Assembly (NCBI GenBank): GCA_035606695.1
Contig: DATNEW010000044.1
Coordinates: 51,837-115,836, forward strand
Direction of reading: 5' to 3'
Length of the DNA: 64,000 nucleotides
Source of the DNA: Gemmatimonadaceae bacterium
Lineage (GTDB): Bacteria > Gemmatimonadota > Gemmatimonadetes > Gemmatimonadales > Gemmatimonadaceae
This document shows positions 25,011 to 33,512 of the stretch, in pieces (position 1 is the stretch's first letter; every line of letters starts with the position of its first letter). Under the pieces are notes generated by a model. That model did no database searches and was not told the origin of the DNA. It was given only the letters and a program-made list of their open reading frames with translations. The position numbers and the translations under genes were made by a program.

Positions 25011-25808
25011 CTAATACCAGTTAAATCCGAACACGACCGGGACCTGGTACGCATGCTTCGCGTTCGTCGGATCGAAGCCCAGCACGCGTGCCTCCAGGAA
25101 CACCTCGCTGCGGCCCCACATCAGCGACAAACCGCCGCCCGCGTCCCAACCGTTCCGGCCCGTCCACGAGTCGATTCCGTTCTGGACGATGAACACGTTG
25201 TCGGGCGTATCGAGCTTTGTCGGGAGATCGCGATACCACGTGTACGTCCACCCGCCAATGCCGTACGCCGATAGCCGCGGCGTGAACCCGAACGTGTGGC
25301 CCAGCGGGACGTTGACCTTCGCGTCCGTGCTCAACGTCCACAGCTTCGCCGTCACGCCGTGCGAGAACGCGGCATCCTGCCCGAGCGCCGTGTACGTGCC
25401 GCTGATACGACCGCCGAGGATCTGCTTGGCGTTCTGCCAGCCCAGGTGCAGTTGGCCGAGGATGCCGGTGCTGCTGGCGTCGAAGATGGAACCCGTTGGC
25501 GTGGACGATCCGCCCGCGAGGCCGAAATAGAACCCGGCCGGCAGCTTGATCGGAATCACCGGCGGCTGCAGCTGCACGGTGTCGACGCGTACCATCGTGC
25601 GCATCAACGTGTCCGTGCGATAGACGGTGTTCGTGACTTGCAGCGTATCCGTTTTGAACACCGTGTCGACGCGCACCACTTCGCCGCCGGCTTCCTTCGT
25701 GATCGGAATTCGCTTCGTCGACGTCGGCTTCTGTGCGACAGCGACCGCGGCGGCGAGCGCGAGCAGTGTGGCGCCGAACGTGGACGTCGACCGTATGTTG
25801 AGACTCAT
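25011..25808 (-). CDS. Outer-membrane beta-barrel-like protein, paralog 2
   Basis: 265 residues from ATG 25808, with GGGAGG upstream. Signal peptide MSLNIRSTSTFGATLLALAA..VAVAQ, signature TSTKRIPITKEAGGEV, then VDTVFKTDTLQVTNTVYRTD, then a barrel-like part from ~95 (GFYFGLAGGSSTPTGSIFD, GWDAGGGLSLMWGRSEVFLE) and a C-terminal aromatic (VVFGFNWY). The order of elements matches paralogs 1 and 3. Likely outer membrane; ligand or role unknown. Paralog 1 follows on the same strand after a 260-base gap that contains that gene's own leader, so each gene may be separately controlled. Confidence 0.75.
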   Translation of the reverse strand: MSLNIRSTSTFGATLLALAAAVAVAQKPTSTKRIPITKEAGGEVVRVDTVFKTDTLQVTNTVYRTDTLMRTMVRVDTVQLQPPVIPIKLPAGFYFGLAGGSSTPTGSIFDASSTGILGQLHLGWQNAKQILGGRISGTYTALGQDAAFSHGVTAKLWTLSTDAKVNVPLGHTFGFTPRLSAYGIGGWTYTWYRDLPTKLDTPDNVFIVQNGIDSWTGRNGWDAGGGLSLMWGRSEVFLEARVLGFDPTNAKHAYQVPVVFGFNWY

Positions 25809-25822
25809 CGCTTGACCTCCCA

Positions 25823-25905
25823 AATCGTCCCTCAAATTGCCCCCGCGGACGACCTCCGGGCGAAGAACGAACAGTTCCTCGAGCGACGTACGTCGTCGCG
25901 GCACG
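25823..25905 (-). promoter_or_regulatory. Conserved three-hairpin leader RNA, copy 2
   Basis: Same order as copy 1: GTGCC, CGAC-GACGTAC-GTCG, CGAGGAAC..GTTCTTCG (hairpin 2 with different but still paired bases), CGCCCGG, then TCGTCC/GGACGA with loop GCGGGGGCA. It ends 14 bases before ATG 25808, near the ribosome site. Confidence 0.65.
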
Positions 25906-26039
25906 AGCGGGCCGACCCCGCACGCGCGCAAGTTCGTACGAGCACGGTTCCGTCCTCGATTGGACGAAAGGGCAGTGACGCGCGCGATGCGCGGAAATGC
26001 AAGCGAATGCGGCGAATGGCCGAATACAGCCGAATACAG

Positions 26040-26072
26040 AACGCCCTACGCGGCAATGCCGCGTAGGGCGTT
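26040..26072. terminator. Strong hairpin, probable terminator of barrel paralog 3
   Basis: Perfect 15-pair stem AACGCCCTACGCGGC / GCCGCGTAGGGCGTT with loop AAT. On the minus strand it follows paralog 3 by 60 bases and is followed by TT-rich sequence. Just before it are two direct copies of GCCGAATACAG (26018-26040). Together with leader 2 this explains the 320-base gap at 25809-26131. Confidence 0.75.
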
Positions 26073-26131
26073 CTTCACGTTCGACCAATGTCGTCCAACG
26101 CGTCAGGTCGCGAGACCGGACGCTCGGCGCA

Positions 26132-26950
26132 TTAGTAGATGTTGTACCCGAGCACGAACGGCATCTGCCGCGACTGCGGGAAGTTGGTCATGTTGAACGC
26201 GAGCACGCGCGTCTCGAAGAACAACTCGTTGCGACCCCACGACAGCGAAGCACCACCGCCGGCGTTCCAGCCATTCTCGTGCGTCCAGTCGCCATTGCCC
26301 GGAACGACGATGATCGAACCATCCGGATTGAAGCCGTTCGCGCGAATCGGCAGGTTCTTGTACATCGTGTGCGTGTAGCCGCCGATGCCGTAGAGACCGA
26401 AGCGATGCGACGAACCGAACAGATGGTTGAACAGCGGCAGATTGAGCTTCGCGTCCGCGCTGAAGTTCACGATGTCAGGATCCGCCTGCAGCTGCGCATA
26501 CCGGCCATCCTCGCCCGGCTTCGCCCAGTTCGCGTCGCCGCGAAGACCCAGCCAATGGCTCTGCCACCCGAGCTGTGCCTGCGCGCTCGGACCAGCGCTG
26601 TTCGGATTGAAGATCGCGCCGTTCGGAGCCGAGACGCCACCGCCGATACCGAAGTACAGGCCGTACGGGAGATGCACCGGGCGCATCATCGGCGCCGCGG
26701 CAATGCTGACGGTGTCGACGCGCGTCACCGTGTTCGTCAAGCGAACGGTATCCGTGTTGGCCAGACGGAGCGTATCCGTGCGATACACCGTCACGGTGTC
26801 CACCCGCGTCGTGACCACTTCACCACCCGCTTCCTTCGTGATCGGAATACGCTTGGTCGATGTCGGCTTCGTCTGTGCGGACGCGGCCATTGCTCCGACG
26901 ACGAGCAACGCGGCGGCGCCGGTCAACTTCGTTGTGTAACGCAGACTCAT
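26132..26950 (-). CDS. Outer-membrane beta-barrel-like protein, paralog 3
   Basis: 272 residues from ATG 26950 (GGAGAGAGGAACC before it; the same frame opens 9 codons earlier, inside the leader). Signal peptide MSLRYTTKLTGAAALLVVGA..ASAQ, signature TSTKRIPITKEAGGEV shared almost exactly with paralog 2, then VDTVTVYRTDTLRLANTDTV repeats and a barrel-like region (YGLYFGIGGGVSAPNGAIF, GWNAGGGASLSWGRNELFFE) ending in YNIY. It has its own leader RNA copy and a terminator behind it. Function unknown; outer-membrane location inferred. Confidence 0.75.
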   Translation of the reverse strand: MSLRYTTKLTGAAALLVVGAMAASAQTKPTSTKRIPITKEAGGEVVTTRVDTVTVYRTDTLRLANTDTVRLTNTVTRVDTVSIAAAPMMRPVHLPYGLYFGIGGGVSAPNGAIFNPNSAGPSAQAQLGWQSHWLGLRGDANWAKPGEDGRYAQLQADPDIVNFSADAKLNLPLFNHLFGSSHRFGLYGIGGYTHTMYKNLPIRANGFNPDGSIIVVPGNGDWTHENGWNAGGGASLSWGRNELFFETRVLAFNMTNFPQSRQMPFVLGYNIY

Positions 26951-26968
26951 GGTTCCTCTCTCCTGAAT

Positions 26969-27053
26969 GCCGTCCATGACGTGCCCCCGCGGACGGCAAC
27001 CGGGCGAGGGATGGGTGTAGGTCCCTCGAACGACTGATTTCGTCGTGGCTCCC
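26969..27053 (-). promoter_or_regulatory. Conserved three-hairpin leader RNA, copy 3
   Basis: Elements: GGGAGCC, CGAC-GAAATCA-GTCG, perfect stem CGAGGGA/TCCCTCG with loop CCTACACCCA, CGCCCGG (its CG shared with the stem), and hairpin 3 GCCGTCC/GGACGGC with loop GCGGGGGCA. Ends about 18 bases before ATG 26950. This copy has the best-paired hairpins 2 and 3. Confidence 0.65.
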
Positions 27054-27138
27054 GCCCTCTTGAAAGCAGGGCGCGTGCCGGACTGGTGAACAACACGCGA
27101 CGGTTTTGTAGCGGGACCAAAGTCTTACGAACGGTGGC

Positions 27139-28488
27139 TCAGCTCGCTTCGGAATCCATGGGCAACCGCACTGTCGCGATGCAGCCGCGATGGCCGCGCC
27201 GATTGTCCAGCGCGAGCGACCCGCCGTGCGCTTCCGCAATCTGTCGCGACAGCACGAGACCGATTCCAGACCCCTGCGGCTTCGTCGTGAAAAACGGAAC
27301 GAACAGGTTCGCCGGATTCGCCAGACCCGGACCGTCGTCCTCGACCGTGATCGACACTGTACCGTTCTGCCGCGCCCAGCCGACGCACACTTCGCCCCGG
27401 CTCTCGAGTGATGCATCCACGGCGTTGCGCACGAGGTTGATGAGCAGCTGATCGAGCTGATCGCCGTCGGCGCGCAGCGTGACCGGCGGCCCGTCGCGCA
27501 CGACGACGGGCAGGCGCGTCTCGAGTGCGGCGATACGACGCACCCACGTCGCGACGTCGAGCGGCGCGCGGTTCGGCGCGGGCAGCTTCGCCAAGCGCGC
27601 GTACGAGGACATGAAACGCACGAGCGCTTCGGATCGTCCGCCGATCACGCTCAAACCACGACGCAGATCGTCGTGCGAATCCTCCGCCGGCTCTGGTGTC
27701 CCCGGTGCTCGGCGGTCGAGCAGCGTCAACAAGCTGCCGGCGATCGACTTGATGGGCGCGAGCGAATTGTTGATCTCGTGACTGAGCACCCGCACGAGGC
27801 GCTGCCACGCCTGCAGCTCTTCCTCGCGCAGTGTGCGGCTGACGTCGGCGAGCACGAGCAGCGTGTGCGGACGTCCGTCCTGCCGAAACGATCCGCGCCT
27901 GACTTCCCATCGGCCGGCGCCGCCCGGAAACGTGACGTCCATCGTGCGCGGCGACGGTCCCTCGAGCTGATCGGCCAGCCCAACCTGCTCGGCCGTGCGT
28001 CCGAGAATGCGCTCCGCGGGTTGAGTGAGCAGTCGCTCTCCGGCGCGGTTCACCAGACGCACCCGATCGGCTTCGTCGAACGCGAACACCGCCACGTCGA
28101 TCTCGGCCATTACAGTTTTCAAAAGTGCCGTGGCTTCCATGGCGCCCAGCCGTTGCGTGCGCAGCGTCTCGCCGAGGAGATTCGACTCGAGAAAGGCAAG
28201 GCCGAGGGCGTCTTCGCGGTCGGCGCCGCGCGCGCGAATGGAATAGTCGCCCTCGCGCAGCGCGGCGAGCATGTTGGAGAGCGTCTGCAGCGGCCGCACG
28301 ACACGCTCGCGAAGCAGGAGCGACGTGATCAGCCACGTGCCGATCACGACCAGGCCGAGCGTCCACTGCACCTTGGCGCTGTAGCCGCCGCGCCAGAGGA
28401 GGATCATCGAGATGACGACGCCGGGCAGCCCGGCGCCGAGCGCCAGGCGGAAAATGAGCCGTTCGTGGTGCGGGGTGCGGTTACTCAT
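27139..28488 (-). CDS. NtrY/NtrB-like sensor histidine kinase
   Basis: 449 residues: two membrane helices (~13-30 and ~40-60) with almost no periplasmic loop, HAMP-like segment VVRPLQTLSNMLAALREGD, PAS domain (~120-225, AEIDVAVFAFDEADRVRLVN), the dimerisation helix with phospho-His in RVLSHEINNSLAPIKSIAGS, and the ATPase domain with N box LINLVRNAVDAS, G1 VEDDGPGL and G2 GSGIGLVLSRQI. It phosphorylates the NtrC-type regulator encoded 56 bases upstream (28545-29912), a genuine pair. The tiny sensor loop suggests that it senses membrane or cytoplasmic signals. Confidence 0.92.
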   Translation of the reverse strand: MSNRTPHHERLIFRLALGAGLPGVVISMILLWRGGYSAKVQWTLGLVVIGTWLITSLLLRERVVRPLQTLSNMLAALREGDYSIRARGADREDALGLAFLESNLLGETLRTQRLGAMEATALLKTVMAEIDVAVFAFDEADRVRLVNRAGERLLTQPAERILGRTAEQVGLADQLEGPSPRTMDVTFPGGAGRWEVRRGSFRQDGRPHTLLVLADVSRTLREEELQAWQRLVRVLSHEINNSLAPIKSIAGSLLTLLDRRAPGTPEPAEDSHDDLRRGLSVIGGRSEALVRFMSSYARLAKLPAPNRAPLDVATWVRRIAALETRLPVVVRDGPPVTLRADGDQLDQLLINLVRNAVDASLESRGEVCVGWARQNGTVSITVEDDGPGLANPANLFVPFFTTKPQGSGIGLVLSRQIAEAHGGSLALDNRRGHRGCIATVRLPMDSEAS

Positions 28489-28544
28489 GCGGGGGGATCG
28501 GTCGTCGCTTCGGCGCGTCGCCCCTTCGCTCGGACGTCCGCGGT

Positions 28545-29912
28545 TTACAATCCATACGCGGCGATACGCCGGTACAGCGCGCTTCGCGACAGCCCGAGCG
28601 CCTGCGCGGCGCGACTGACGTTGCCCTCGTAGCGTGATAACGCTTTTTGAATGAGCATTTTCTCAACATCTTCCAGCGGCAGGTCCTCGAGCCGCGGCGC
28701 CGCGCTCGTCGTGCCGCCGCGGAGTCCCAAGTCGCCCGCGCGAACCTGTTCGCCTTGCGCCATGAGCACGGAGCGCTCGATCGCGTGGTCCAGCTCGCGG
28801 ATGTTGCCCGGCCACGGATGCGACAACAGCAGCTGCATCGCACCCGAATCGAATCCCGACAACTGCTTGCGGTAGCGCGTCGCATGACGCCGGAGAAAGT
28901 GCGTGGCCAGCGCCGGGATGTCCTCGCGCCGGTCGCGAAGCGGTGGGAGATGTATCTCGATGGTGTTGAGACGGAAGAGCAGATCCTCGCGAAAGCGCCC
29001 GTCGCTCACTTCCTGCTGCAAGTTCGCATTGGTGGCCGAGACGACGCGCACGTCCACGTGGCGCGCCTTGGACGAGCCGACCCGCTCGACGTCGCCCGTC
29101 TGCAGCACGCGCAACAGCTTCGCCTGCATGGCCAGCGGAACGTTGCCGATCTCGTCGAGAAAGAGCGTTCCGGCGTCCGCCAGCTCGAAGCGGCCGACGC
29201 GGTCGGTCTTGGCGTCGGTGAACGCCCCCTTCACATGGCCGAACAGCTCGCTCTCGAACAGCCCCTCGGAGAGTCCGCCCATGTTCACGGCGATGAATGA
29301 CCGCGCCGCACGCGGCGATGACGCATGAAACCACTGCGCGACGAGCTCCTTGCCCGTGCCGTGCTCGCCGGTGATGAGCACGTTCGCGTCGGATGGTCCG
29401 ACACGCTCCATCAGCTGGAGAATCGGCTGCATCTTCGCCGATTCGGCGATCATTTGCGGAAGGTGATCGCGGCGCAGCAATCGGTTTTCTGATTCGAGGC
29501 GCTGCGCCCGCCGGAGCGCGCGTCCAAGCTCGACCTGCGTGGTGAGGATGGACACGAGGCGCGCGTTGTCCCACGGTTTCTCGACATAGTCGCGCGCGCC
29601 GCGGCGCATCGCCTCGACGGCGTTGTCGATCGAGCCCCACGCCGTCATCACGATGATGGGCATGTCGGGCTCGAGGGTCTCGAGTTGCGTGAGCAGATCG
29701 AGGCCTTCTTTCCCCGACGTCGTGTCGCGCGTGTAGTTCATGTCGAGCAGCATCGCGTCGTAGTCACGGCGCTCGAGCTCGGCCAGCGCGGCGGTGGGCG
29801 AGTTGACCGTGTGGACGTCGAAGCCGTTGCTCTTCAGAAGCAGACGCAGCGCTTCGAGGATGTCGGGCTGATCGTCGGCGACAAGGACGGTGGGTTTGCC
29901 GGTGTCGGTCAT
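28545..29912 (-). CDS. NtrC-family sigma54-dependent response regulator
   Basis: 455 residues from ATG 29912. Receiver domain ([10 protein letters not shown] acidic pocket, phospho-Asp in AMLLDMNYT, switch MTAWGS, Lys in VEKPW), AAA+ domain with Walker A GEHGTGKE, sigma54 loop written [19 protein letters not shown] (GAFTDA instead of GAFTGA), Walker B TLFLDEIG, Arg finger region [11 protein letters not shown], and a Fis-type HTH at the end ([20 protein letters not shown]). Activates sigma54 promoters with its kinase partner; it lies next to an ABC efflux set, which is a candidate target by context only. Confidence 0.92.
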   Translation of the reverse strand: MTDTGKPTVLVADDQPDILEALRLLLKSNGFDVHTVNSPTAALAELERRDYDAMLLDMNYTRDTTSGKEGLDLLTQLETLEPDMPIIVMTAWGSIDNAVEAMRRGARDYVEKPWDNARLVSILTTQVELGRALRRAQRLESENRLLRRDHLPQMIAESAKMQPILQLMERVGPSDANVLITGEHGTGKELVAQWFHASSPRAARSFIAVNMGGLSEGLFESELFGHVKGAFTDAKTDRVGRFELADAGTLFLDEIGNVPLAMQAKLLRVLQTGDVERVGSSKARHVDVRVVSATNANLQQEVSDGRFREDLLFRLNTIEIHLPPLRDRREDIPALATHFLRRHATRYRKQLSGFDSGAMQLLLSHPWPGNIRELDHAIERSVLMAQGEQVRAGDLGLRGGTTSAAPRLEDLPLEDVEKMLIQKALSRYEGNVSRAAQALGLSRSALYRRIAAYGL

Positions 29913-29964
29913 TCTCTGGGGAAAGCTAGGTCGGTACCACGCAAAACTGCGGATGAAAGAGCTT

Positions 29965-30181
29965 ACCACGGACGGACATCGGACAACGGCGGACAGGCAC
30001 GGAGACGGCGTGACCTGCAGTCAACGGCAGTTCGAAGCATTGTTGAAGAACACCCTCGGGATGCTTCGCGAACCGAAGCTTCCCGAGGGTGTAATCAACG
30101 AGCACTCAACTTCAAACGCTGTTCAATCGGTTCAACGCCGTCTCCGTGCCTGTCCGTGGCCGTCCGACGTTCGTCCGTGGT
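29965..30181. repeat. Very large intergenic palindrome, family C, copy 1
   Basis: Outer arms ACCACGGACGGACATCGGAC (29965) / GTCCGACGTTCGTCCGTGGT (to 30181), next GGCACGGAGACGGCG / CGCCGTCTCCGTGCC, then an inner nested stem CACCCTCGGGA.GCTTCG / CGAAGCTTCCCGAGGGTG. About 217 bases, filling the gap between the ATPase and response-regulator genes. It shares CACGGAGAC and the GCAGTCAACGGCAGTT segment with the copy at 61458. Confidence 0.85.
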
Positions 30182-30205
30182 CATAGGGTCCGGCGCGCCC
30201 CCGCC

Positions 30206-30940
30206 TCACTCCGTGACGATCCACCCATCCTTGAGCTGGATGATCCGGTTCCCGAACTTCGCGTTCTCTTCGGAGTGCGTCACCTGAATGATCGTGGTGC
30301 CCTCGTTATTCAATTTCTTGAATAGCTCCATGATCTCGCGGCCCTGGCTGGAATGCAGGTTGCCGGTGGGCTCGTCCGCGAGGATCAGCTTGGGCTTCGC
30401 GATCACCGCACGCGCGACGCCGACGAGCTGCTGCTGGCCGCCGGACAGCTGCCGCGGGTATAGATCCTTCTTGCCGACCATGCCGAATCGGTCGAGCGTG
30501 TCGGCCACGATCGCCTCGCGCTCCGACTTCTTCACGTTTCGGTACGACAGCGGGATGTCGAGATTCTCGGCCACGGTCAGATCATCGATCAGGTGATACT
30601 GCTGAAAGACGAAGCCGATGTGCTCCTTGTTCAGTGCCACGCGCTGCTTGTGGCTCATCGCATGAACGGGGTGGCCGAGGAAGAAAAACTCGCCCGCCCA
30701 CGCGCTGTCGAGCATGCCGAGGATTGCGAGCAGCGTCGATTTGCCGGCGCCCGAGGGCCCCATGATCGACACGAACTCGCCCGGCTGAATCTCGCCGGTG
30801 ATGCGGCGCAGCACGTACGTGCGACCCGCGGCCGTCTCGAACACTTTCTCGATGTTGCGCATCGCGATGAGCGGACCGATGATCGGCGCCGGCGGCGCGT
30901 CGCGGGAGACGGTTTTCGGCTGTGAGGTGAAGAAGGCCAT
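30206..30940 (-). CDS. ABC transporter ATP-binding protein, MacB/LolD type (second)
   Basis: 244 residues. Walker [11 protein letters not shown] loop [14 protein letters not shown], signature [15 protein letters not shown] (the usual Arg after GQQQ is Leu), Walker [12 protein letters not shown], switch His in VTHSEE. Family of MacB/LolD/FtsE ATPases that drive mechanotransmission permeases. It lies after the first ATPase and the adaptor on the same strand, separated by a terminator. No permease gene lies in this window beside the pair. Confidence 0.9.
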   Translation of the reverse strand: MAFFTSQPKTVSRDAPPAPIIGPLIAMRNIEKVFETAAGRTYVLRRITGEIQPGEFVSIMGPSGAGKSTLLAILGMLDSAWAGEFFFLGHPVHAMSHKQRVALNKEHIGFVFQQYHLIDDLTVAENLDIPLSYRNVKKSEREAIVADTLDRFGMVGKKDLYPRQLSGGQQQLVGVARAVIAKPKLILADEPTGNLHSSQGREIMELFKKLNNEGTTIIQVTHSEENAKFGNRIIQLKDGWIVTE

Positions 30941-31009
30941 TGAAGCGACCAGGATTCGGGAGGCGGGAACCGGAGACCGGTGCCCGAACGTTCGGAACTG
31001 AAATCTGGC

Positions 31010-31054
31010 GAAAAACGACGGGGAGCTGAAGCCTTTCGACTTTCAGCTCCCCGT
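31010..31054 (-). terminator. Intrinsic terminator between the two ATPase genes
   Basis: Thirteen-pair stem ACGGGGAGCTGAA / TTCAGCTCCCCGT (31018-31054); on the minus strand it is followed by CGTTTTT. It should end most transcripts from the adaptor/first ATPase operon, leaving the second ATPase with lower or separate expression. Confidence 0.85.
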
Positions 31055-31087
31055 TGCGCCGACGGGTGGGGGCGCGATTTAGGGACG

Positions 31088-31840
31088 TTAGACGGTGACC
31101 TTGTCGCTGCGACGCTCTTCGACCACACGACCGTCGAACAGGTGAATCGAACGGTCGGCGTGCGCGGCATAGCGGGGATCGTGCGTCACCATGCAGATCG
31201 TGGCGCCGCCGCGATGCAGCTCGCGAAGGAGCTCCATCACCGCTTCGCCGTTCGTCGAATCGAGGTTACCCGTCGGTTCGTCGGCGAGCAGGATGAGCGG
31301 ATCGCCCGCGACCGCGCGCGCCACGGCGACGCGCTGCTGCTGACCGCCGGAGAGCTGTGCCGGATAGTGCTTCATGCGGTGGCTCATCCCCACGCGCTCG
31401 AGCGCATCCGTGACGCGCTGCTTCCGTTCGGCCGCCGACATGCCGCGATAGGTGAGCGGCAGCTCGACGTTCTCGTAGACGGTGAGATCGCCGATCAGGT
31501 TGAACGCCTGGAAGATGAAGCCGATCTGCCGATTGCGGATGCGCGCGCGCTGGCTCGGCGTGAGCTGCGCGACGGGCTCGCCGGCGAGTGTGTACTCGCC
31601 TCCGGTGGGCGTGTCGAGCAGGCCGAGGATGGAGAGCAGCGTCGTCTTGCCGCAGCCCGACGGACCTTCCATGGCGACGTACTCGCCCGGCTGGATTTCG
31701 ACGTGAATGTCCTGGAGGGCGTGGGTCTCCACCTCGTCGGTGTAGAACACCTTCTTGATCCCGTTCAGGCGAATCAGCGGCTGGTTGTTCGTGCTCGCGG
31801 AGAAGCCGGCCGGTGACGAGGATGCGGACTCAGTAGCCAT
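31088..31840 (-). CDS. ABC transporter ATP-binding protein, MacB/LolD type (first)
   Basis: 250 residues. Walker [11 protein letters not shown] loop [14 protein letters not shown], canonical signature [15 protein letters not shown], Walker [15 protein letters not shown], switch His in MVTHDPRYA. MacB/LolD class. A Ser-rich N-terminal tail of about 20 residues precedes the domain. Probably co-transcribed with the adaptor at 31943-33199 (100-base gap holding a small repeat). With the adaptor and an outer-membrane channel it would drive tripartite efflux or lipoprotein transport; the substrate is unknown. Confidence 0.92.
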   Translation of the reverse strand: MATESASSSPAGFSASTNNQPLIRLNGIKKVFYTDEVETHALQDIHVEIQPGEYVAMEGPSGCGKTTLLSILGLLDTPTGGEYTLAGEPVAQLTPSQRARIRNRQIGFIFQAFNLIGDLTVYENVELPLTYRGMSAAERKQRVTDALERVGMSHRMKHYPAQLSGGQQQRVAVARAVAGDPLILLADEPTGNLDSTNGEAVMELLRELHRGGATICMVTHDPRYAAHADRSIHLFDGRVVEERRSDKVTV

Positions 31841-31884
31841 GGGGAGCTCTCGGAGGGTTGGGGGAAACTGTCTTACAGGAAGTA

Positions 31885-31927
31885 CGGAGATCCTTCGGCC
31901 TGGAGCACCAGCGCCTCAGGATGACCG
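31885..31927. repeat. Partial family B repeat
   Basis: GGAGATCCTTCGGCCTGGAG then CGCCTCAGGATGAC: the right-hand half of the family B palindrome, between the adaptor and first ATPase genes. Confidence 0.55.
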
Positions 31928-31942
31928 CGCGCGAGCGCGCGG

Positions 31943-33199
31943 TCATTTGATGCGTACGCGATTCGTGTTGTCGAACTGCGACATGTCCGAGATGATGACG
32001 CTGTCGCCGACCTGCAAACCACTCTTCACTTCGATCGTGTTCACCGACGCGCGGCCGAGCATCACAGTCGTGCGCACCGCTTCGCCCTTGCCCGGCAGCA
32101 CCTTGAAGATGCCGACCGAGCTTTCCGCCTGACCGAAGCCCGGACGGCCGATGAACAACGTGTTCGGAATGCGTTCGAGCGTGATCGTGCCGTCGACCGC
32201 GAGGTCAGAGCGCGTGCCCGCGGGCAGCGCGTCTTCGATCGAAACTTCGACGGTGACCGTGCCGGCGACCGACGACGGGTCGGTACGCGTGACGTGGCCC
32301 TTCACGACCGTGTTGTTGTGGAGATCGATCGACGCCGGCAACCCGGGTACGACGTCTTTCGCCTGATTCTCCGGCACGCGCAGCACCGCCTTGAGCTTGC
32401 CCGGCTGCACGATGCGCGCGACGACGCTGCCCGCGTTCACGTACTGGCCCAGCTCGAGCGGCGGATTGCCAAGACTCTGAAGCTGGCCGCCATCGGGCGC
32501 GCTCAGGTTCATCGACGCGACCCGGTTCTTCTGCTCGTTGAGAATGCGGCGCAGGCTCTCGATCTGATCTTCCTGGAGCTTGATCTGCGTCGACTCCGAC
32601 GCGTTCACGTCGTCGAGCCGTTTCTGCTCGATGTCGAGACGCTGCTTCATCTCGACCACGTTGTCACGCGCCGATGCGACGTCATTCGCCGACGCGAGGT
32701 TCTTCTTGGCGAGGGAGTCCTGCACCGCCACGAGGCGCACCGCGTTGTTGTACTGCGTGCGCATGGTGGCGACGACACCTTCCTGCCCCAGAATCTGCTG
32801 ATGGAGCGTCGTCTTGAGCTGGGCGAGCGCGCCAACCGACTGATTGAGCTGCTGTTCGTCCTGCAGCTGCTTGATCTCTTCGTCGGGGTTGCTCATCGCG
32901 ACGAGCAGATCGCCGGCCTTGACGGTGGCGCCAGGCTTGAGCGGCAGGCCTTCGATGCGGCCGCTGGTGAGGGCGGTGACGTTGCGGACGTACTCCGGCT
33001 CGAGCGTGCCCGGCGCGTTGACGTCTCGCGTCATCGGTCCGCGCTTCACGGTGTCGATCCAGAGCGTGCCGCGCTCGACGGGCGGCGCCGCGGGCTTGAG
33101 ACGGCTCACGAACGCCGAGACGGCGACGATGCCGACGACGCCGGCGCCATACGCGATGAACTTCTTGGTCTTTTTGGGGGGTTCGCGCTTGATGTCCAA
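31943..33199 (-). CDS. MacA/HlyD-type periplasmic adaptor subunit
   Basis: 418 residues. N-terminal membrane anchor (KKFIAYGAGVVGIVAVSAFV), barrel-sandwich lipoyl half PGTLEPEYVRNVTALTSGRI..GLPLKPGATVKAGDLLVAM, a long alpha-hairpin coiled coil (~105-215), the returning half (APDGGQLQSL..GQYVNAGSVVARI) and beta-barrel domain to the end. Links an inner-membrane permease and a TolC-like channel. First gene of the operon with two MacB-type ATPases, but no permease is encoded between or beside them in this window. Confidence 0.92.
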   Translation of the reverse strand: MDIKREPPKKTKKFIAYGAGVVGIVAVSAFVSRLKPAAPPVERGTLWIDTVKRGPMTRDVNAPGTLEPEYVRNVTALTSGRIEGLPLKPGATVKAGDLLVAMSNPDEEIKQLQDEQQLNQSVGALAQLKTTLHQQILGQEGVVATMRTQYNNAVRLVAVQDSLAKKNLASANDVASARDNVVEMKQRLDIEQKRLDDVNASESTQIKLQEDQIESLRRILNEQKNRVASMNLSAPDGGQLQSLGNPPLELGQYVNAGSVVARIVQPGKLKAVLRVPENQAKDVVPGLPASIDLHNNTVVKGHVTRTDPSSVAGTVTVEVSIEDALPAGTRSDLAVDGTITLERIPNTLFIGRPGFGQAESSVGIFKVLPGKGEAVRTTVMLGRASVNTIEVKSGLQVGDSVIISDMSQFDNTNRVRIK

Positions 33200-33512
33200 G
33201 GTGACTTCTCGTGCGATTGGGGGCGGGTGGCGTGGACCGGGTTCGAATGGCGTTTTCGCCTATTCGACTACAAGGTGGCTTAAGGAAGGACCATGCCGCT
33301 CGCGATAAGCAGATAACGCACGTTGCCGCAACAACTTACGACGTGTTTTCGCAAACTGTCCCGCTTGGTGCTTGCTCGTCTGTGGGATTGCATGTCCCAC
33401 AACCGAACAGTCCTGACGGAAGAAGCAGTGACCCGGTTTCACGCGGGCTGCTATCCGCCTGCTTTCCGCTTCAGACTCTATGAGACAACTCGGACGGGAA
33501 ATAGGTTGACTC
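33200..33512. other. Divergent intergenic region with a small hairpin
   Basis: 313 bases between the adaptor operon (minus) and the CapA gene (plus). A perfect 7-pair hairpin TGTGGGA-TTGCATG-TCCCACA lies at 33381-33401. No clear sigma70 box pair on either strand; TTGCGG..TTATCG on the minus strand near 33300-33340 is a weak candidate. No gene seen. Confidence 0.4.

Noticed and set aside
24766..27053. Known riboswitch class for the barrel-gene leaders (c-di-GMP-I, c-di-AMP, cobalamin, fluoride, TPP)
   Set aside because: None of the conserved boxes of these classes (for example GGGCAAACC, GCCGAATCC, CTGAGA) is present in the three leaders.
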